NCBI RefSeq assembly: GCF_900102895.1
Contig: NZ_FNGD01000001.1
Span: 310,001-374,000, forward strand
DNA length: 64,000 bases
Reading direction: 5' to 3'
DNA from: Arthrobacter sp. ov407
GTDB taxonomy: Bacteria; Actinomycetota; Actinomycetes; Actinomycetales; Micrococcaceae
Part shown: positions 42,318 through 52,120 of the stretch, piece after piece
Position numbering within the stretch: position 1 is the stretch's first letter
Layout of the letters: each line of letters begins with the position of its first letter
The notes under the pieces: model-generated
The model's database searches: none
Told to the model about the DNA's origin: nothing
Seen by the model: only the letters and a program-made list of their open reading frames with translations
Position numbers and translations under genes: made by a program

Positions 42318-43679
42318 ATGTCTAGATTATTTGGAACCGATGGAGTCCGCGGCCTGGCGAACGGGTTGCTGACCGCCGAGCTCGCGTTGCAGCTGGCCCA
42401 GGCCGCCGCCGTCGTACTTGGCCATGACCGCAACACGACCGGGAAGCGGCCGCGCGCCGTGGTGGCACGCGACCCAAGGGCCAGTGGCGAGTTCCTCGCG
42501 GCCGCCGTGGAGGCAGGCCTCTCAAGCTCGGGAATCGACGTCTACGACGCCGGCGTTCTCCCCACCCCGGCCGCCGCCTACCTTGTGGCGGACCTCGACG
42601 CCGACTTCGGCGTCATGATCTCCGCCTCCCACAACCCCGCGCCTGACAACGGCATTAAGTTCTTCGCCCGTGGCGGCCAGAAGCTGGCCGACGACGTTGA
42701 GGATGCCATCCAAGAGCAGCTCGGCAAGGAGCCCTCCCGGCCCGTCGGCGGCGACGTCGGACGGATCCAGCGCTTCTCCGACGCCGAGGACCGCTATATC
42801 GTGCACCTGCTCGGCACGCTTCCCCACCGCCTGGACGGCCTGAAAGTGGTGCTCGACTGCGCCCACGGCGCAGCCAGCGGCTGTTCACCCCAGGTGTTCA
42901 AGGACGCCGGCGCCAACGTGATCGTGATTGGCGCCGAACCGGACGGACTCAATATCAACGAGGGGGTCGGCTCCACCCACCTTGGCCCGCTCAAGCGCGC
43001 CGTCCTGGACCACGGGGCGGACCTCGGCATCGCCCACGACGGCGACGCCGACCGTTGCCTCGCTGTGGACCACGAAGGCAACGAAGTGGACGGCGACCAG
43101 ATCATGGCCATCCTGGCCGTAGCCCTCAAGGCCTCCGGAAAGCTCAAGGACGATGTCCTTGTGGCCACCGTCATGAGCAACCTCGGCTTGAAGCTGGCCC
43201 TGCGCGACGCCGGGATCAGCCTGCGTGAAACCGGCGTGGGGGACCGCTACGTCCTCGAGGAAATGCGCAACGGCGGCTTCAACCTTGGCGGCGAGCAGTC
43301 CGGACATGTGATTTTTGCCGACCACGCCACCACCGGCGACGGCGTGCTGACCGGACTGCAGATCGCGGCCCAGGTGGCCCTCACCGGGCGCCCGCTCAAG
43401 GAGCTGTCCACGGTCATGACCAAGCTGCCGCAGGTCCTGATCAACGTCAAGGGCGTGGACCGTACCCGGGTGAAGGGCGATGAAGTGGTGGCTGCGGCCG
43501 TGTCGATCGCCGAAGCCGAACTCGGCGACACCGGACGCGTCCTGCTGCGTCCCTCCGGCACCGAGCCGGTGGTGCGTGTGATGGTGGAGGCCGCCGACCA
43601 CGCCACCGCCCAGGGCGTCGCCGAACGGCTGGCCCAGGTGGTCCGGACCGAACTGGCCCTGGAGCTCGTCGCCGACTAG
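42318..43679 (+). CDS. glmM: Phosphoglucosamine mutase
   Basis: A 453-residue enzyme that converts glucosamine-6-phosphate to glucosamine-1-phosphate for UDP-GlcNAc. It begins [15 protein letters not shown]. The catalytic phosphoserine is Ser104 in ISASHNP, the metal loop is HDGDADRCL, the sugar-specificity loop is GEQSGH, and [12 protein letters not shown] lies near the C-terminus. ATG 42318 is fixed by family alignment; TAAACT ends 7 nt upstream, so the mRNA may be leaderless. glmS follows about 2.2 kb downstream. Confidence 0.96.
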   Translation: MSRLFGTDGVRGLANGLLTAELALQLAQAAAVVLGHDRNTTGKRPRAVVARDPRASGEFLAAAVEAGLSSSGIDVYDAGVLPTPAAAYLVADLDADFGVMISASHNPAPDNGIKFFARGGQKLADDVEDAIQEQLGKEPSRPVGGDVGRIQRFSDAEDRYIVHLLGTLPHRLDGLKVVLDCAHGAASGCSPQVFKDAGANVIVIGAEPDGLNINEGVGSTHLGPLKRAVLDHGADLGIAHDGDADRCLAVDHEGNEVDGDQIMAILAVALKASGKLKDDVLVATVMSNLGLKLALRDAGISLRETGVGDRYVLEEMRNGGFNLGGEQSGHVIFADHATTGDGVLTGLQIAAQVALTGRPLKELSTVMTKLPQVLINVKGVDRTRVKGDEVVAAAVSIAEAELGDTGRVLLRPSGTEPVVRVMVEAADHATAQGVAERLAQVVRTELALELVAD

Positions 43680-43711
43680 TCAGCCTCAAACGGTTCCGGC
43701 GGCCGGTCGCT

Positions 43712-43835
43712 CCGGCCGCTGTCGCCCGGTTTCCCCACCTTTGAGTGCGTCCGACGGCGTGTTGGCCGCTTCCGCAGGCGTGTCCCGGCGTCGTGGTGGC
43801 GAAGGTGGGGAGAATCCGCCCCGGCCGCTGTCGCC
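43712..43835. repeat. Palindromic element flanked by 15-bp direct repeats after glmM
   Basis: TTTCCCCACCTTTG and CGAAGGTGGGGAGAA form the arms of a palindrome (43730-43813) in a convergent region. Exact 15-bp direct repeats CCGGCCGCTGTCGCC flank it at 43712-43726 and 43821-43835; the second reaches the stop codon of the next gene. The arm resembles that at 21745-21833. Confidence 0.6.
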
Positions 43836-44737
43836 TACAAGTAGGCTGGCGCGGCTTCCAGGCCGAAGTACTGTTCTAGCGTGCCGATGCCGCGCGCGGA
43901 CATGTCCTTGGCCACCTCGGTGCCGATGAAGCGCAGATGCCATGGCTCGTAGAAATAGCCCGTGATTTTGTGCAGCATCCACGGGTAGCGGACCACGAAA
44001 CCGAAGCGGTGGGCATTCGCCTTGGCCCACATCGCCGCCGGCCGATCCTTGAACTGTGGGGTAAAAGCGTCTGCGCCGCTTCCGTCACCAATGTCGAAAG
44101 CCCAGCCCGTCTGGTGCTCGGAGTGGCCCGGCCGGGCGGAAGCGGTGTCGGCCTCGGCCCGTCCCCGGGAATTCACGTAACTGCCGTAGGTAGCCGTCTG
44201 CGTCGCGAACGAACGGTAGCCGCTGGCCAGGGTCATGATGACGCCCTCCGCTGCCGCCGCCGCGAACATCTTCTCCGCCGCGGCCGCCGTCGTACTGTTC
44301 AGCAGCGCCGCCTCGCCCGAGGTAGCCAGCCGCACGGCCGGCCGGACCAGATCCGGCGGCACAAAGGTGGCGGGGGAGAGCGGCCGGTGCTTGTTGACGA
44401 TCACCCACGGGCTGGTGGGGTCCGAGAGTGAATGATGCGGCCCTGGCGCCGCGGCCGATGGAGGGCGTGCCGCGGCCGACGGCGGGACAGCCGACGACGT
44501 CGCGGGCGTCGGCGTCGCCGATGGGCTGCTTGTCGGCGTCCCACCGCCCATGCCCGGTGTCGGGCCGGGAGTCGACCCTGGCGTGCCGGACGGCGTGAAG
44601 GACTGGGCCGGGGCGCAGGCGGACAGTGCAGCGAGGCTCGTCCCGGCCAGCAGGAGGCGGCTGAAGGCCCGGCGGCTCAGCGCATCCGGGCTGGGCGACT
44701 GCCGCCCAAACGCTCCGTCCGTGTCGTCGTAGCACAT
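43835..44737 (-). CDS. D-alanyl-D-alanine carboxypeptidase (VanY/M15B-like) Tat lipoprotein
   Basis: A 300-residue secreted peptidase that trims peptidoglycan stem peptides. The N-terminus has a twin-Arg motif (SRRAFSRLLL) and a lipobox LSAC with Cys41. A Pro/Ser/Thr-rich linker (about 42-105) follows, then the VanY domain with SGYRSFATQ, the zinc-binding RPGHSEHQTGWAFDIG and WHLRFIG. It starts 5 bp after the coaA stop and is probably co-transcribed with it. Confidence 0.88.
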   Translation of the reverse strand: MCYDDTDGAFGRQSPSPDALSRRAFSRLLLAGTSLAALSACAPAQSFTPSGTPGSTPGPTPGMGGGTPTSSPSATPTPATSSAVPPSAAARPPSAAAPGPHHSLSDPTSPWVIVNKHRPLSPATFVPPDLVRPAVRLATSGEAALLNSTTAAAAEKMFAAAAAEGVIMTLASGYRSFATQTATYGSYVNSRGRAEADTASARPGHSEHQTGWAFDIGDGSGADAFTPQFKDRPAAMWAKANAHRFGFVVRYPWMLHKITGYFYEPWHLRFIGTEVAKDMSARGIGTLEQYFGLEAAPAYL

Positions 44738-44742
44738 CTGTG

Positions 44743-45708
44743 CTAGACCTTCCTCAGCAGCATCCGGCGGATGGAGTGGTCGGCGTCCTTGGTCAGGACC
44801 AGTTGCGCGCGGCCCCGGGTCGGGAGGACGTTTTCCTCGAGGTTGGGCTCGTTAATGCGCTTCCATATCTCACGCGCGGTCTCTTCGGCCTCGGCATCGG
44901 AGAGGGTTGCGTAGCGGTGGAAGTACGATTCCGGCTGGGCGAAGGCCGTGGTCCTTAGTTTGCGGAACCGGTCCACATACCACTCCTCGATATACGAGGT
45001 TTTCGCGTCGACGTAGATGGAGAAGTCGAAGAAGTCACTCAGGGCCAGGCCCTGCCTGCCGTCCTGCCGCGGCCGGGCCGGCGCCAGAACGTTCAGTCCC
45101 TCGACAATCAGCACGTCCGGCCGGCGCACCACCACTTCCTTGCCGGGGACGATGTCGTAGGTGACGTGGGAATACCAGGGGGCGCGGACTTCCTCGGCGC
45201 CGCCCTTGATCTCGCTCACGAAACGCAGCAGGGCGCGCCGGTCGTACGACTCCGGAAAACCCTTGCGTTCCAGTAGTTGCCGGCGCTTGAGCTCGGCGAG
45301 CGGGTAGAGGAAACCATCCGTGGTGATGAGCTCCACATTGGGGGTGCCCGGCCAGCGGCGGAGCATCTCCCGCAGGACGCGGGCAATGGTGGACTTGCCT
45401 ACGGCCACCGAACCGGCCACGCCGATCACGAACGGCGTGCGCTGGGTGGTTTCGCCGAGGAAGGTGGTGGTGGCTGCGTGAAGTTGGCCCGCGGCTTCCA
45501 CGTAAAGGTGCAGGAGCCGGGACAGTGGCAGATAGACCTCGCGCACTTCCTTGATGTCGAGGGGGTCCCCGAGGCCGCGAAGGCGGAACACATCCTCTTC
45601 ATTGAGGGGCTGCTCCATCTGGGCAGCGAGCCGGGACCAGGTCTGCCGGTCCAGCTCCACGAACGGGGAGACACCTTCCCCGTTCGCTTCATTGCGTTGC
45701 AAAGTCAC
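44743..45708 (-). CDS. coaA: Type I pantothenate kinase
   Basis: A 321-residue kinase that catalyses the first step of CoA synthesis. The P-loop is [12 protein letters not shown] (about 96-107), followed by [30 protein letters not shown] and the C-terminal [13 protein letters not shown]. The GTG at 45708 is chosen because CAGAAT on the minus strand ends 7 nt before it, suggesting a leaderless mRNA. An in-frame GTG at 45729 would add 7 residues. Divergent from glmS. Confidence 0.95.
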   Translation of the reverse strand: MTLQRNEANGEGVSPFVELDRQTWSRLAAQMEQPLNEEDVFRLRGLGDPLDIKEVREVYLPLSRLLHLYVEAAGQLHAATTTFLGETTQRTPFVIGVAGSVAVGKSTIARVLREMLRRWPGTPNVELITTDGFLYPLAELKRRQLLERKGFPESYDRRALLRFVSEIKGGAEEVRAPWYSHVTYDIVPGKEVVVRRPDVLIVEGLNVLAPARPRQDGRQGLALSDFFDFSIYVDAKTSYIEEWYVDRFRKLRTTAFAQPESYFHRYATLSDAEAEETAREIWKRINEPNLEENVLPTRGRAQLVLTKDADHSIRRMLLRKV

Positions 45709-45854
45709 CCTAGAGATTCTGCCCTCCACAGCGCCGAGAGCGAAATGGACTGGCCGGTGGGGGCCGGGTCAGGCCCTCCGCAACCCCGCGCCGGGGCGTT
45801 CGCGCGCCGCCGGACCGACGACCTCCCTCCCGGAAACCCGTTAGGCTTATGACC

Positions 45855-47747
45855 ATGTGTGGAATCGTTGGATATGTGGGCCACTCAGATGGCCGGGTAA
45901 ATGCTGGACACAATGCCTTGGACGTTGTCCTCGAAGGATTGCGGCGCTTGGAGTACCGAGGCTACGACTCCGCGGGTATTGCGGTGGTTGCCGACGGCAC
46001 CATTTCTTCCCGGAAGAAGTCGGGCAAACTGAGCAACCTCATCGCGGAGCTGGACACTCGCCCGCTGCCGGAATCCCTCACCGGAATCGGCCACACGCGC
46101 TGGGCCACGCACGGCGGCCCGACGGACCAGAACGCGCACCCGCACCTGTCCGACGGCGGCAAGCTGGCCCTGATCCACAACGGCATCATCGAGAACTTCG
46201 CCGAGCTTAAGCTCGAACTCCAGCGCAAGGGCGTCATCTTCGAGTCCGAGACCGACACGGAAGTTGCGGCTGCGCTGCTGGGGGACATCTACCGGAACCA
46301 GCTGGGCGGTGACGTCAGCAATGGCGGCCTCACCCTGGCCATGCAGCTTGCCTGCCAGCGGCTCGAGGGTGCTTTCACGCTCCTCGCCGTCCATGCGGAC
46401 CAGCCTGACGTGGTGGTCGCGGCGCGCCGGAACTCCCCGCTCGTCGTCGGCCTCGGCGAAGGCGAGAACTTCCTCGGCTCCGACGTCTCCGGCTTTATCG
46501 ACTACACCCGGCGCGCTGTGGAACTCGGCCAGGACCAGATCGTCACGATCACCGCCGACTCTGTGGAAATCACGGACTTCTACGGCGCCCCCGCCGAGGG
46601 CAAGGAATACCACGTCAACTGGGACCCTGCCTCTGCCGAAAAGGGCGGCTTCCCGTCCTTCATGGAAAAGGAAATCCACGACCAGCCGGACGCCGTGCTG
46701 CAGACCTTGCTGGGCCGCTCCGACATCCACGGCAAGCTGACGCTGGATGAGCTCCGTGTCGATCCGGCGCTGCTCAAGAACGTCAACAAGATCATCGTCC
46801 TGGCGTGCGGCACCTCCGCCTACGCCGGCCAGGTGGCAAAGTACGCCATTGAGCACTGGTGCCGGATCCCCACCGAGGTCGAACTCTCGCACGAATTCCG
46901 CTACCGGGATCCGATCGTTGACGAGAACACGCTGATTGTCTCCATCTCCCAGTCCGGCGAGACCATGGACACCCTCATGGCCGTTCGCTACGCCAAGGAG
47001 CAGGGCGCCAAGACGGTCTCTATCTGCAACACCAACGGGTCCACCATCCCGCGGGAATCGGACGCCGTGCTCTACACGCACGCCGGACCCGAGATTGCCG
47101 TGGCCTCGACCAAGGCGTTCCTGGCCCAGATCACGGCCGCCTACCTGCTGGGCCTTTATTTGGCACAGCTGCGCGGCAACAAGTTCCAGGGCGAGATCAA
47201 GGACATCCTGTCTGACCTGGGCAAGATTCCGGCCAAGATCCAGCACATCCTCGACAACGAGGCCCAGATCAAGGAACTCGGCCGGTCCATGGCCGACGCC
47301 AAGTCCGTGCTGTTCCTGGGCCGCCACGTCGGTTTCCCGGTGGCGATGGAAGGTGCGCTGAAGCTCAAGGAGCTCGCGTACATCCACGCCGAGGGCTTCG
47401 CCGCCGGCGAACTCAAGCACGGCCCGATCGCGCTGATCGAGGAAGGCCAGCCTGTCTTCGTGGTGGTCCCGTCCCCGCGCGGCCGCGACTCGCTGCACTC
47501 CAAGGTGGTCTCCAACATCCAGGAAGTCCGCGCCCGCGGCGCCCGGACGATCGTGATCGCGGAGGAAGGGGACGAGGCCGTCAAGGCGTACGCCGAGCAC
47601 GTCTTCTACATCCCGGAGACTCCCACGCTCCTGGCGCCGCTGCTTGCAACGGTTCCGCTGCAGATCTTCGCCCTCGCACTCGCCTCGGCCAAGGGGTATG
47701 ACGTGGACCAGCCGCGCAACCTGGCCAAGAGCGTGACCGTAGAATAA
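45855..47747 (+). CDS. glmS: Glutamine-fructose-6-phosphate aminotransferase (isomerizing)
   Basis: A 630-residue enzyme that makes glucosamine-6-phosphate from fructose-6-phosphate and glutamine. The N-terminal Ntn glutaminase requires Cys at position 1 after Met removal. ATG 45855 gives [10 protein letters not shown], whereas the in-frame ATG at 45849 would bury it. GHTRWATHG is intact. Two SIS domains follow (about 310 onward) with [13 protein letters not shown], and the C-terminus ends AKSVTVE. TAGGCT ends 7 nt before 45855. Next come acpS and nnrD on the same strand. Confidence 0.96.
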   Translation: MCGIVGYVGHSDGRVNAGHNALDVVLEGLRRLEYRGYDSAGIAVVADGTISSRKKSGKLSNLIAELDTRPLPESLTGIGHTRWATHGGPTDQNAHPHLSDGGKLALIHNGIIENFAELKLELQRKGVIFESETDTEVAAALLGDIYRNQLGGDVSNGGLTLAMQLACQRLEGAFTLLAVHADQPDVVVAARRNSPLVVGLGEGENFLGSDVSGFIDYTRRAVELGQDQIVTITADSVEITDFYGAPAEGKEYHVNWDPASAEKGGFPSFMEKEIHDQPDAVLQTLLGRSDIHGKLTLDELRVDPALLKNVNKIIVLACGTSAYAGQVAKYAIEHWCRIPTEVELSHEFRYRDPIVDENTLIVSISQSGETMDTLMAVRYAKEQGAKTVSICNTNGSTIPRESDAVLYTHAGPEIAVASTKAFLAQITAAYLLGLYLAQLRGNKFQGEIKDILSDLGKIPAKIQHILDNEAQIKELGRSMADAKSVLFLGRHVGFPVAMEGALKLKELAYIHAEGFAAGELKHGPIALIEEGQPVFVVVPSPRGRDSLHSKVVSNIQEVRARGARTIVIAEEGDEAVKAYAEHVFYIPETPTLLAPLLATVPLQIFALALASAKGYDVDQPRNLAKSVTVE

Positions 47748-47751
47748 CGCC

Positions 47752-48099
47752 ATGATCGTTGGCATAGGCGTAGACGTCGTAGACATTGAGCGGTTCGGGC
47801 GTCAGCTCGAGCGCACCCCCGGCCTGCGCGACAGGCTGTTCGTCCCCGCCGAGCGGGAACTGAACACACGCTCCCTCGCCGCGCGGTTTGCGGCCAAGGA
47901 GGCCGTGGCCAAGGTGCTGGGGGCGCCGGCCGGCATGAACTGGCAGGACTGCTGGATCGGGCTGGACCAGAACGGTCCCACCGTCCAGGTCAAAGGCACC
48001 GTGCAGGCTGTGGCGGAGTCGAAGGGCGTCAAGCGCTGGCACTTGTCCATGAGCCATGACGGCGGGATCGCCACCGCGACAGTTGTCGCCGAAGGCTGA
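47752..48099 (+). CDS. acpS: Holo-[acyl-carrier-protein] synthase
   Basis: A 115-residue phosphopantetheinyl transferase that activates acyl carrier protein. The Mg-binding Asp8 is in [10 protein letters not shown], and Glu/Lys are in [33 protein letters not shown] closes the fold. It starts 4 bp after glmS. TAGAAT overlapping the glmS stop ends 6 nt before the ATG and could drive a leaderless transcript of its own. Confidence 0.95.
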   Translation: MIVGIGVDVVDIERFGRQLERTPGLRDRLFVPAERELNTRSLAARFAAKEAVAKVLGAPAGMNWQDCWIGLDQNGPTVQVKGTVQAVAESKGVKRWHLSMSHDGGIATATVVAEG

Positions 48100-48167
48100 G
48101 AGGGCCGTCCAGGCCGAACGGGCCTGAGCGCCAGGCATTCCCCAGCGACCGCGAATGGACTGAAACC

Positions 48168-49706
48168 ATGATCAGCGCCTACACCGGAACCCAGGTACGA
48201 GAGGCCGAGAAGCCATTTCTCGACGACACCTTGGGCTCCGGTGCGGGCGCTGTTCTCATGCAGCGGGCCGCGTATGGCCTCGCCAACGCCATCATCCGCG
48301 GCCTGCGCGGGCGCGGGCAACGCCTCTACGGCTCCAGCGTGGCCGTGCTGGCGGGCAAGGGCAACAACGGCGGAGACGGGCTCTTCGCTACCGCGCTGCT
48401 GGCCCGCCGCGGCATGCGGACGACGGCGGTGCTCACCGCCGGCGCGGCCCACGACGCCGGGTTGGACGCGTTCCGGCAAGCGGGCGGCCATGCCGTGGTG
48501 CTCACCGGGGACAACGTGGCCGAACTCGCCGCTATGGCCGGCGGCGCCGACGTCGTGATTGACGCGGTCCTCGGGACCGGAGCCCAAGGCGGTCTGCGGG
48601 GACCGGCCGCAGAGTTGGTCGCGGCACTGGAGCGCTCCCGGCCGGGCTCCCGTTCCCCCTTGGTCGTGGCCTGCGACATCCCCAGCGGCGTCGACGCGGA
48701 TACGGGGGAGGCATACGCGCCGGTGCTGGCCGCTGACATGACGGTGACCTTTGGTGCCGCCAAGGCAGGCCTCTTGGCGGACCCCGGCGCCGACTTCGCG
48801 GGCACCGTCCGGGTGGTCCCCATCGGAATCGAGGGAGCGCTGCCGTGGCCGGCCCTGAGACGGCTTGAGGCCGGAGACCTTTCGGCCCTGCTGCCACGCC
48901 CGGAGCGGCGGGCGCACAAGTACTCCAGGGGGGTCCTTGGGGTGGTCGCAGGCTCCGACGCCTATCCCGGCGCCGCGGTGCTGGCCTGTAAGGGCGCCCT
49001 GGCGGCCGGCGTCGGAATGGTGCGCTACCTGGGCCCGCCCGGCGTCGCCGACCTCGTCCGGCAGGCCTGCCCCGAGGTGGTCTGCAGCGCCGGCACCGTG
49101 GCCGATACGCACGTTCAGGCCTGGCTCGTGGGCTCCGGACTGGATGACTCCGATGAGCAGCAGTTGCAGCGCGCCCGTGACGCCGCAGACTCGGGCCTGC
49201 CGACGATCGCCGATGCCGGCGCATTGCCCGCCCTGCCTGATGTGCTGGCTCCGCAAGTGATCCTGACACCCCATGCTGGCGAACTGTCGGCATTGCTTCA
49301 GCGCCTCGGGGTTGCATTAGACCGCTCCGCGGTAGAAGCATCCACCCTCAGTGCGGTGCGGCAGGCTGCGGGTCTGACCGAAGCCACGGTGCTGCTCAAG
49401 GGCGCCACGACCCTCGTGGCCTCTCCCTTCCAGGACTTCTACAGCCAGGCCGAGGGCACGCCCTGGATCGCCACTGCAGGCAGCGGCGACGTCCTGGCAG
49501 GAGTTATCGGTGGGCTGCTGGCCCAGTTGGGTGCCGACGTCCGGCGCTTCGGTGGACATGGCATCGATCCCGACGATAGATGGGCGGCGATCGCGGCGAT
49601 GGCGGCCAGCGTCCACGGCCTGGCCGGAGTCCGGGCCTCCCGCGGGGGACCGGTGACAGCAACGGCCATCGCGGGTGCTGTTCCGGAGGTGATGCGGGAG
49701 TTGTAA
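48168..49706 (+). CDS. nnrD: Bifunctional NAD(P)H-hydrate repair enzyme (epimerase / ADP- or ATP-dependent dehydratase)
   Basis: A 512-residue fusion that repairs hydrated NAD(P)H. The N-terminal YjeF_N-type epimerase domain (about 1-215) shows VLAGKGNNGGDGLFATALLARRG and DIPSGVDADTG. The C-terminal ribokinase-like dehydratase (about 230-512) shows GVLGVVAGSDAYPGAAVLACKGAL, LTPHAGELSALL, VLLKGATTLV and TAGSGDVLAGVIGGLLAQ. It is often named nnr or nnrD for the C-terminal activity. It follows acpS by 68 bp. Confidence 0.93.
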   Translation: MISAYTGTQVREAEKPFLDDTLGSGAGAVLMQRAAYGLANAIIRGLRGRGQRLYGSSVAVLAGKGNNGGDGLFATALLARRGMRTTAVLTAGAAHDAGLDAFRQAGGHAVVLTGDNVAELAAMAGGADVVIDAVLGTGAQGGLRGPAAELVAALERSRPGSRSPLVVACDIPSGVDADTGEAYAPVLAADMTVTFGAAKAGLLADPGADFAGTVRVVPIGIEGALPWPALRRLEAGDLSALLPRPERRAHKYSRGVLGVVAGSDAYPGAAVLACKGALAAGVGMVRYLGPPGVADLVRQACPEVVCSAGTVADTHVQAWLVGSGLDDSDEQQLQRARDAADSGLPTIADAGALPALPDVLAPQVILTPHAGELSALLQRLGVALDRSAVEASTLSAVRQAAGLTEATVLLKGATTLVASPFQDFYSQAEGTPWIATAGSGDVLAGVIGGLLAQLGADVRRFGGHGIDPDDRWAAIAAMAASVHGLAGVRASRGGPVTATAIAGAVPEVMREL

Positions 49707-49744
49707 TAAACGCGCGCGTCAGCCCGCCGAGTCAATTAGTAACC

Positions 49745-49758
49745 CTACTTACAAGTAG
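49745..49758. promoter_or_regulatory. Palindromic site upstream of glgX
   Basis: CTACTT-AC-AAGTAG is a perfect 6+6 palindrome 38 bp before the glgX ATG, beside A/T-rich DNA (AGAGAATATTC at 49766-49776) that may hold the promoter. It could be an operator for the glgX-treY-treZ operon. No regulator is encoded nearby. Confidence 0.4.
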
Positions 49759-49795
49759 TCTGTCTAGAGAATATTCGTCCGCACGAGGAGTACAC

Positions 49796-52120
49796 ATGGA
49801 AGTCTGGCCCGGAACGGCTTACCCGCTGGGAGCCACTTTTGACGGCACTGGTACCAACTTTGCCCTGTTCAGCGAGCGCGCCGAGCGGGTGGAACTGTGC
49901 CTCCTGGCTGACGACCTGACCGAGACGCGGATTGAGCTGACCGAAGTGGACGGCTACGTGTGGCATTGCTACCTGCCGCAGGTCCAGCCCGGACAGAAAT
50001 ACGGCTACCGGGTCCACGGCCCGTACGAACCCGAACACGGCAACCGCTTCAACCCCAACAAGCTGCTGATGGACCCCTACGCCAAGGCCGTTCAGGGCCA
50101 GATCGACTGGGATCCGGCGCTCTTCACCTATGAATTCGGCGACCCCGACTCGCGCAATGACGCCGACTCGGCGCCGCACACCATGCACGGCGTGGTCATC
50201 AACCCGTTCTTCGAGTGGGACGGCGACCGCCAGTTGCGGATCCCGTACCACCAGTCGGTCATCTACGAGGCCCACGTCAAGGGCCTGACCGAGCTCCACC
50301 CGGAAGTCCCGGAGGAGCAGCGCGGCACCTATGCGGGCGTAGCCCACCCCGCCGTAGTGGAGCACCTGAAGAAGCTCGGCGTCACCGCGATCGAGCTCAT
50401 GCCCGTGCACCAGTTCGTCAACGACGGCACGCTCGAGGAGAAGGGTCTCAACAACTACTGGGGCTACAACACCATCGGCTTCTTCGCGCCGCAGAACACC
50501 TACAGCTCCTCGGGCGACGTCGGGCACCAGGTCCAGGAATTCAAGGCCATGGTCCGCGAGCTGCACAAGGCGGGCATCGAAGTGATCCTGGACGTGGTCT
50601 ACAACCACACCGCGGAAGGCAACCACCTCGGCCCCACGCTGTCCTTCAAGGGCATCGACAACCAGGCCTACTACCGGCTGGTGGACGATGACATGAAGCA
50701 CTACATGGACTACACCGGCACCGGAAACTCCCTCAACGTCCGGCACCCGCACTCGCTCCAGCTGCTGATGGACTCCTTGCGCTACTGGGTGACGGAAATG
50801 CACGTCGACGGCTTCCGCTTCGACCTCGCCTCCACGCTTGCCCGCGAGTTCTACGACGTGGACAAGCTCTCCACCTTCTTCGAACTGATCCAGCAGGACC
50901 CGATCGTCTCCCAGGTCAAGCTGATTGCCGAGCCGTGGGACGTGGGTCCCGGCGGCTACCAGGTGGGCAACTTCCCGCCGCAGTGGACCGAGTGGAACGG
51001 CAAGTACCGCGACACCGTCCGTGACTTCTGGCGCGGTGAGCCGTCGACCCTAGGCGAATTCGCCTCCCGCCTGACCGGCTCCGCGGACCTCTACGAAAGC
51101 TCCGCCCGGCGCCCAGTGGCCTCGATCAACTTCGTCACGGCCCACGACGGCTTCACCATGCGCGACCTCGTGTCCTACAACGAGAAGCACAACGATGCCA
51201 ACGGCGAGGGCAACAACGACGGCGAATCCCACAACCGCTCTTGGAACTGTGGCGAGGAAGGGGACACGGACAACGACCACGTCCTGACCCTCCGTGCCCG
51301 CCAGCAGCGCAACTTCATCGCCACCCTGCTGCTCTCGCAGGGCGTTCCGATGCTTCTGCACGGCGACGAGCTGGGCCGCACCCAGCAGGGCAACAACAAC
51401 ACCTACTGCCAGGACTCCGAACTCAGCTGGGTGCACTGGGACGCCATAGACCAGCCGCTCGTGGAGTTCACGGCGGTGGTCAATAAGATCCGCCGCGACC
51501 ACCCCATCTTCCGGCGCAGCCGTTTCTTCGACGGCCGCCCGGTACGCCGCGGCGAGGGCGAGAAGCTGCCGGACATCGTCTGGCTCAATACCGACGGCAA
51601 GGAAATGCTGCCGGAGCACTGGGACAGCGGATTCGGCCGGACCATCGGTGTGTTCTACAACGGGCACGGCATCCAGGAACAGGATTCGCGCGGACGCCGG
51701 ATCACCGACGACAGTTTCCTGCTCGGCTTCAACGCCCACGACGACGACGTGGACTTTGCCCTGCCGGCCGAGGAGTACTCACGGTTCTGGGACGTCCTGG
51801 TGGACACCGCGGACCAGGCGGACACCGAGGAACCGCTCAAAGCTGGGTCCGTGGTGAAGTTGGCGGCAAAGTCGATGGTGGTGCTCCGGGCACACTCGGG
51901 CCCCGAGGTAGAAGTGGACTACTCCGCGGCCGCCTCCCTGGCCGCGATGGCCGAGCACGAGGACCACGAGGATTCGGCGGATGCTGATTCTGCGGCCCGG
52001 GCACCGGAGGTCCCCGCGGACACGGCACCGGCGGGCGCGTCCACGGGCTCCGCGAAAGGCTCCGCCTCGAAAAAGACGGAGGCTGACAAGCCGAAGACCC
52101 CGAAGGGCCCCGCTAAATGA
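49796..52120 (+). CDS. glgX: Glycogen debranching enzyme GlgX
   Basis: A 774-residue GH13 isoamylase-type enzyme that removes alpha-1,6 branches left by phosphorylase. It has an N-terminal CBM48-like domain ([36 protein letters not shown]), then the (beta/alpha)8 barrel with nucleophile Asp343 in DGFRFDLAS, acid/base Glu379 in LIAEPWDVG and [13 protein letters not shown]. The last ~80 residues are Ala/Asp/Lys-rich and probably disordered, beyond the usual length. ATG 49796 follows GAGGAG. Its stop overlaps the treY ATG by 4 bp. Confidence 0.95.
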   Translation: MEVWPGTAYPLGATFDGTGTNFALFSERAERVELCLLADDLTETRIELTEVDGYVWHCYLPQVQPGQKYGYRVHGPYEPEHGNRFNPNKLLMDPYAKAVQGQIDWDPALFTYEFGDPDSRNDADSAPHTMHGVVINPFFEWDGDRQLRIPYHQSVIYEAHVKGLTELHPEVPEEQRGTYAGVAHPAVVEHLKKLGVTAIELMPVHQFVNDGTLEEKGLNNYWGYNTIGFFAPQNTYSSSGDVGHQVQEFKAMVRELHKAGIEVILDVVYNHTAEGNHLGPTLSFKGIDNQAYYRLVDDDMKHYMDYTGTGNSLNVRHPHSLQLLMDSLRYWVTEMHVDGFRFDLASTLAREFYDVDKLSTFFELIQQDPIVSQVKLIAEPWDVGPGGYQVGNFPPQWTEWNGKYRDTVRDFWRGEPSTLGEFASRLTGSADLYESSARRPVASINFVTAHDGFTMRDLVSYNEKHNDANGEGNNDGESHNRSWNCGEEGDTDNDHVLTLRARQQRNFIATLLLSQGVPMLLHGDELGRTQQGNNNTYCQDSELSWVHWDAIDQPLVEFTAVVNKIRRDHPIFRRSRFFDGRPVRRGEGEKLPDIVWLNTDGKEMLPEHWDSGFGRTIGVFYNGHGIQEQDSRGRRITDDSFLLGFNAHDDDVDFALPAEEYSRFWDVLVDTADQADTEEPLKAGSVVKLAAKSMVVLRAHSGPEVEVDYSAAASLAAMAEHEDHEDSADADSAARAPEVPADTAPAGASTGSAKGSASKKTEADKPKTPKGPAK

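Noticed and set aside
43712..43835. Insertion sequence remnant suggested by 15-bp direct repeats
   Set aside because: No transposase fragment or terminal inverted repeats of an IS type were found; kept only as a repeat element.
45885..47786. 633-codon minus-strand open frame opposite glmS
   Set aside because: It is a shadow of the GC-rich glmS gene: no domain is recognisable, no ribosome site, and composition matches the complement of normal codons. The same applies to minus-strand frames at 695-1813, 7055-8794, 51919-53775 and 54373-56250.
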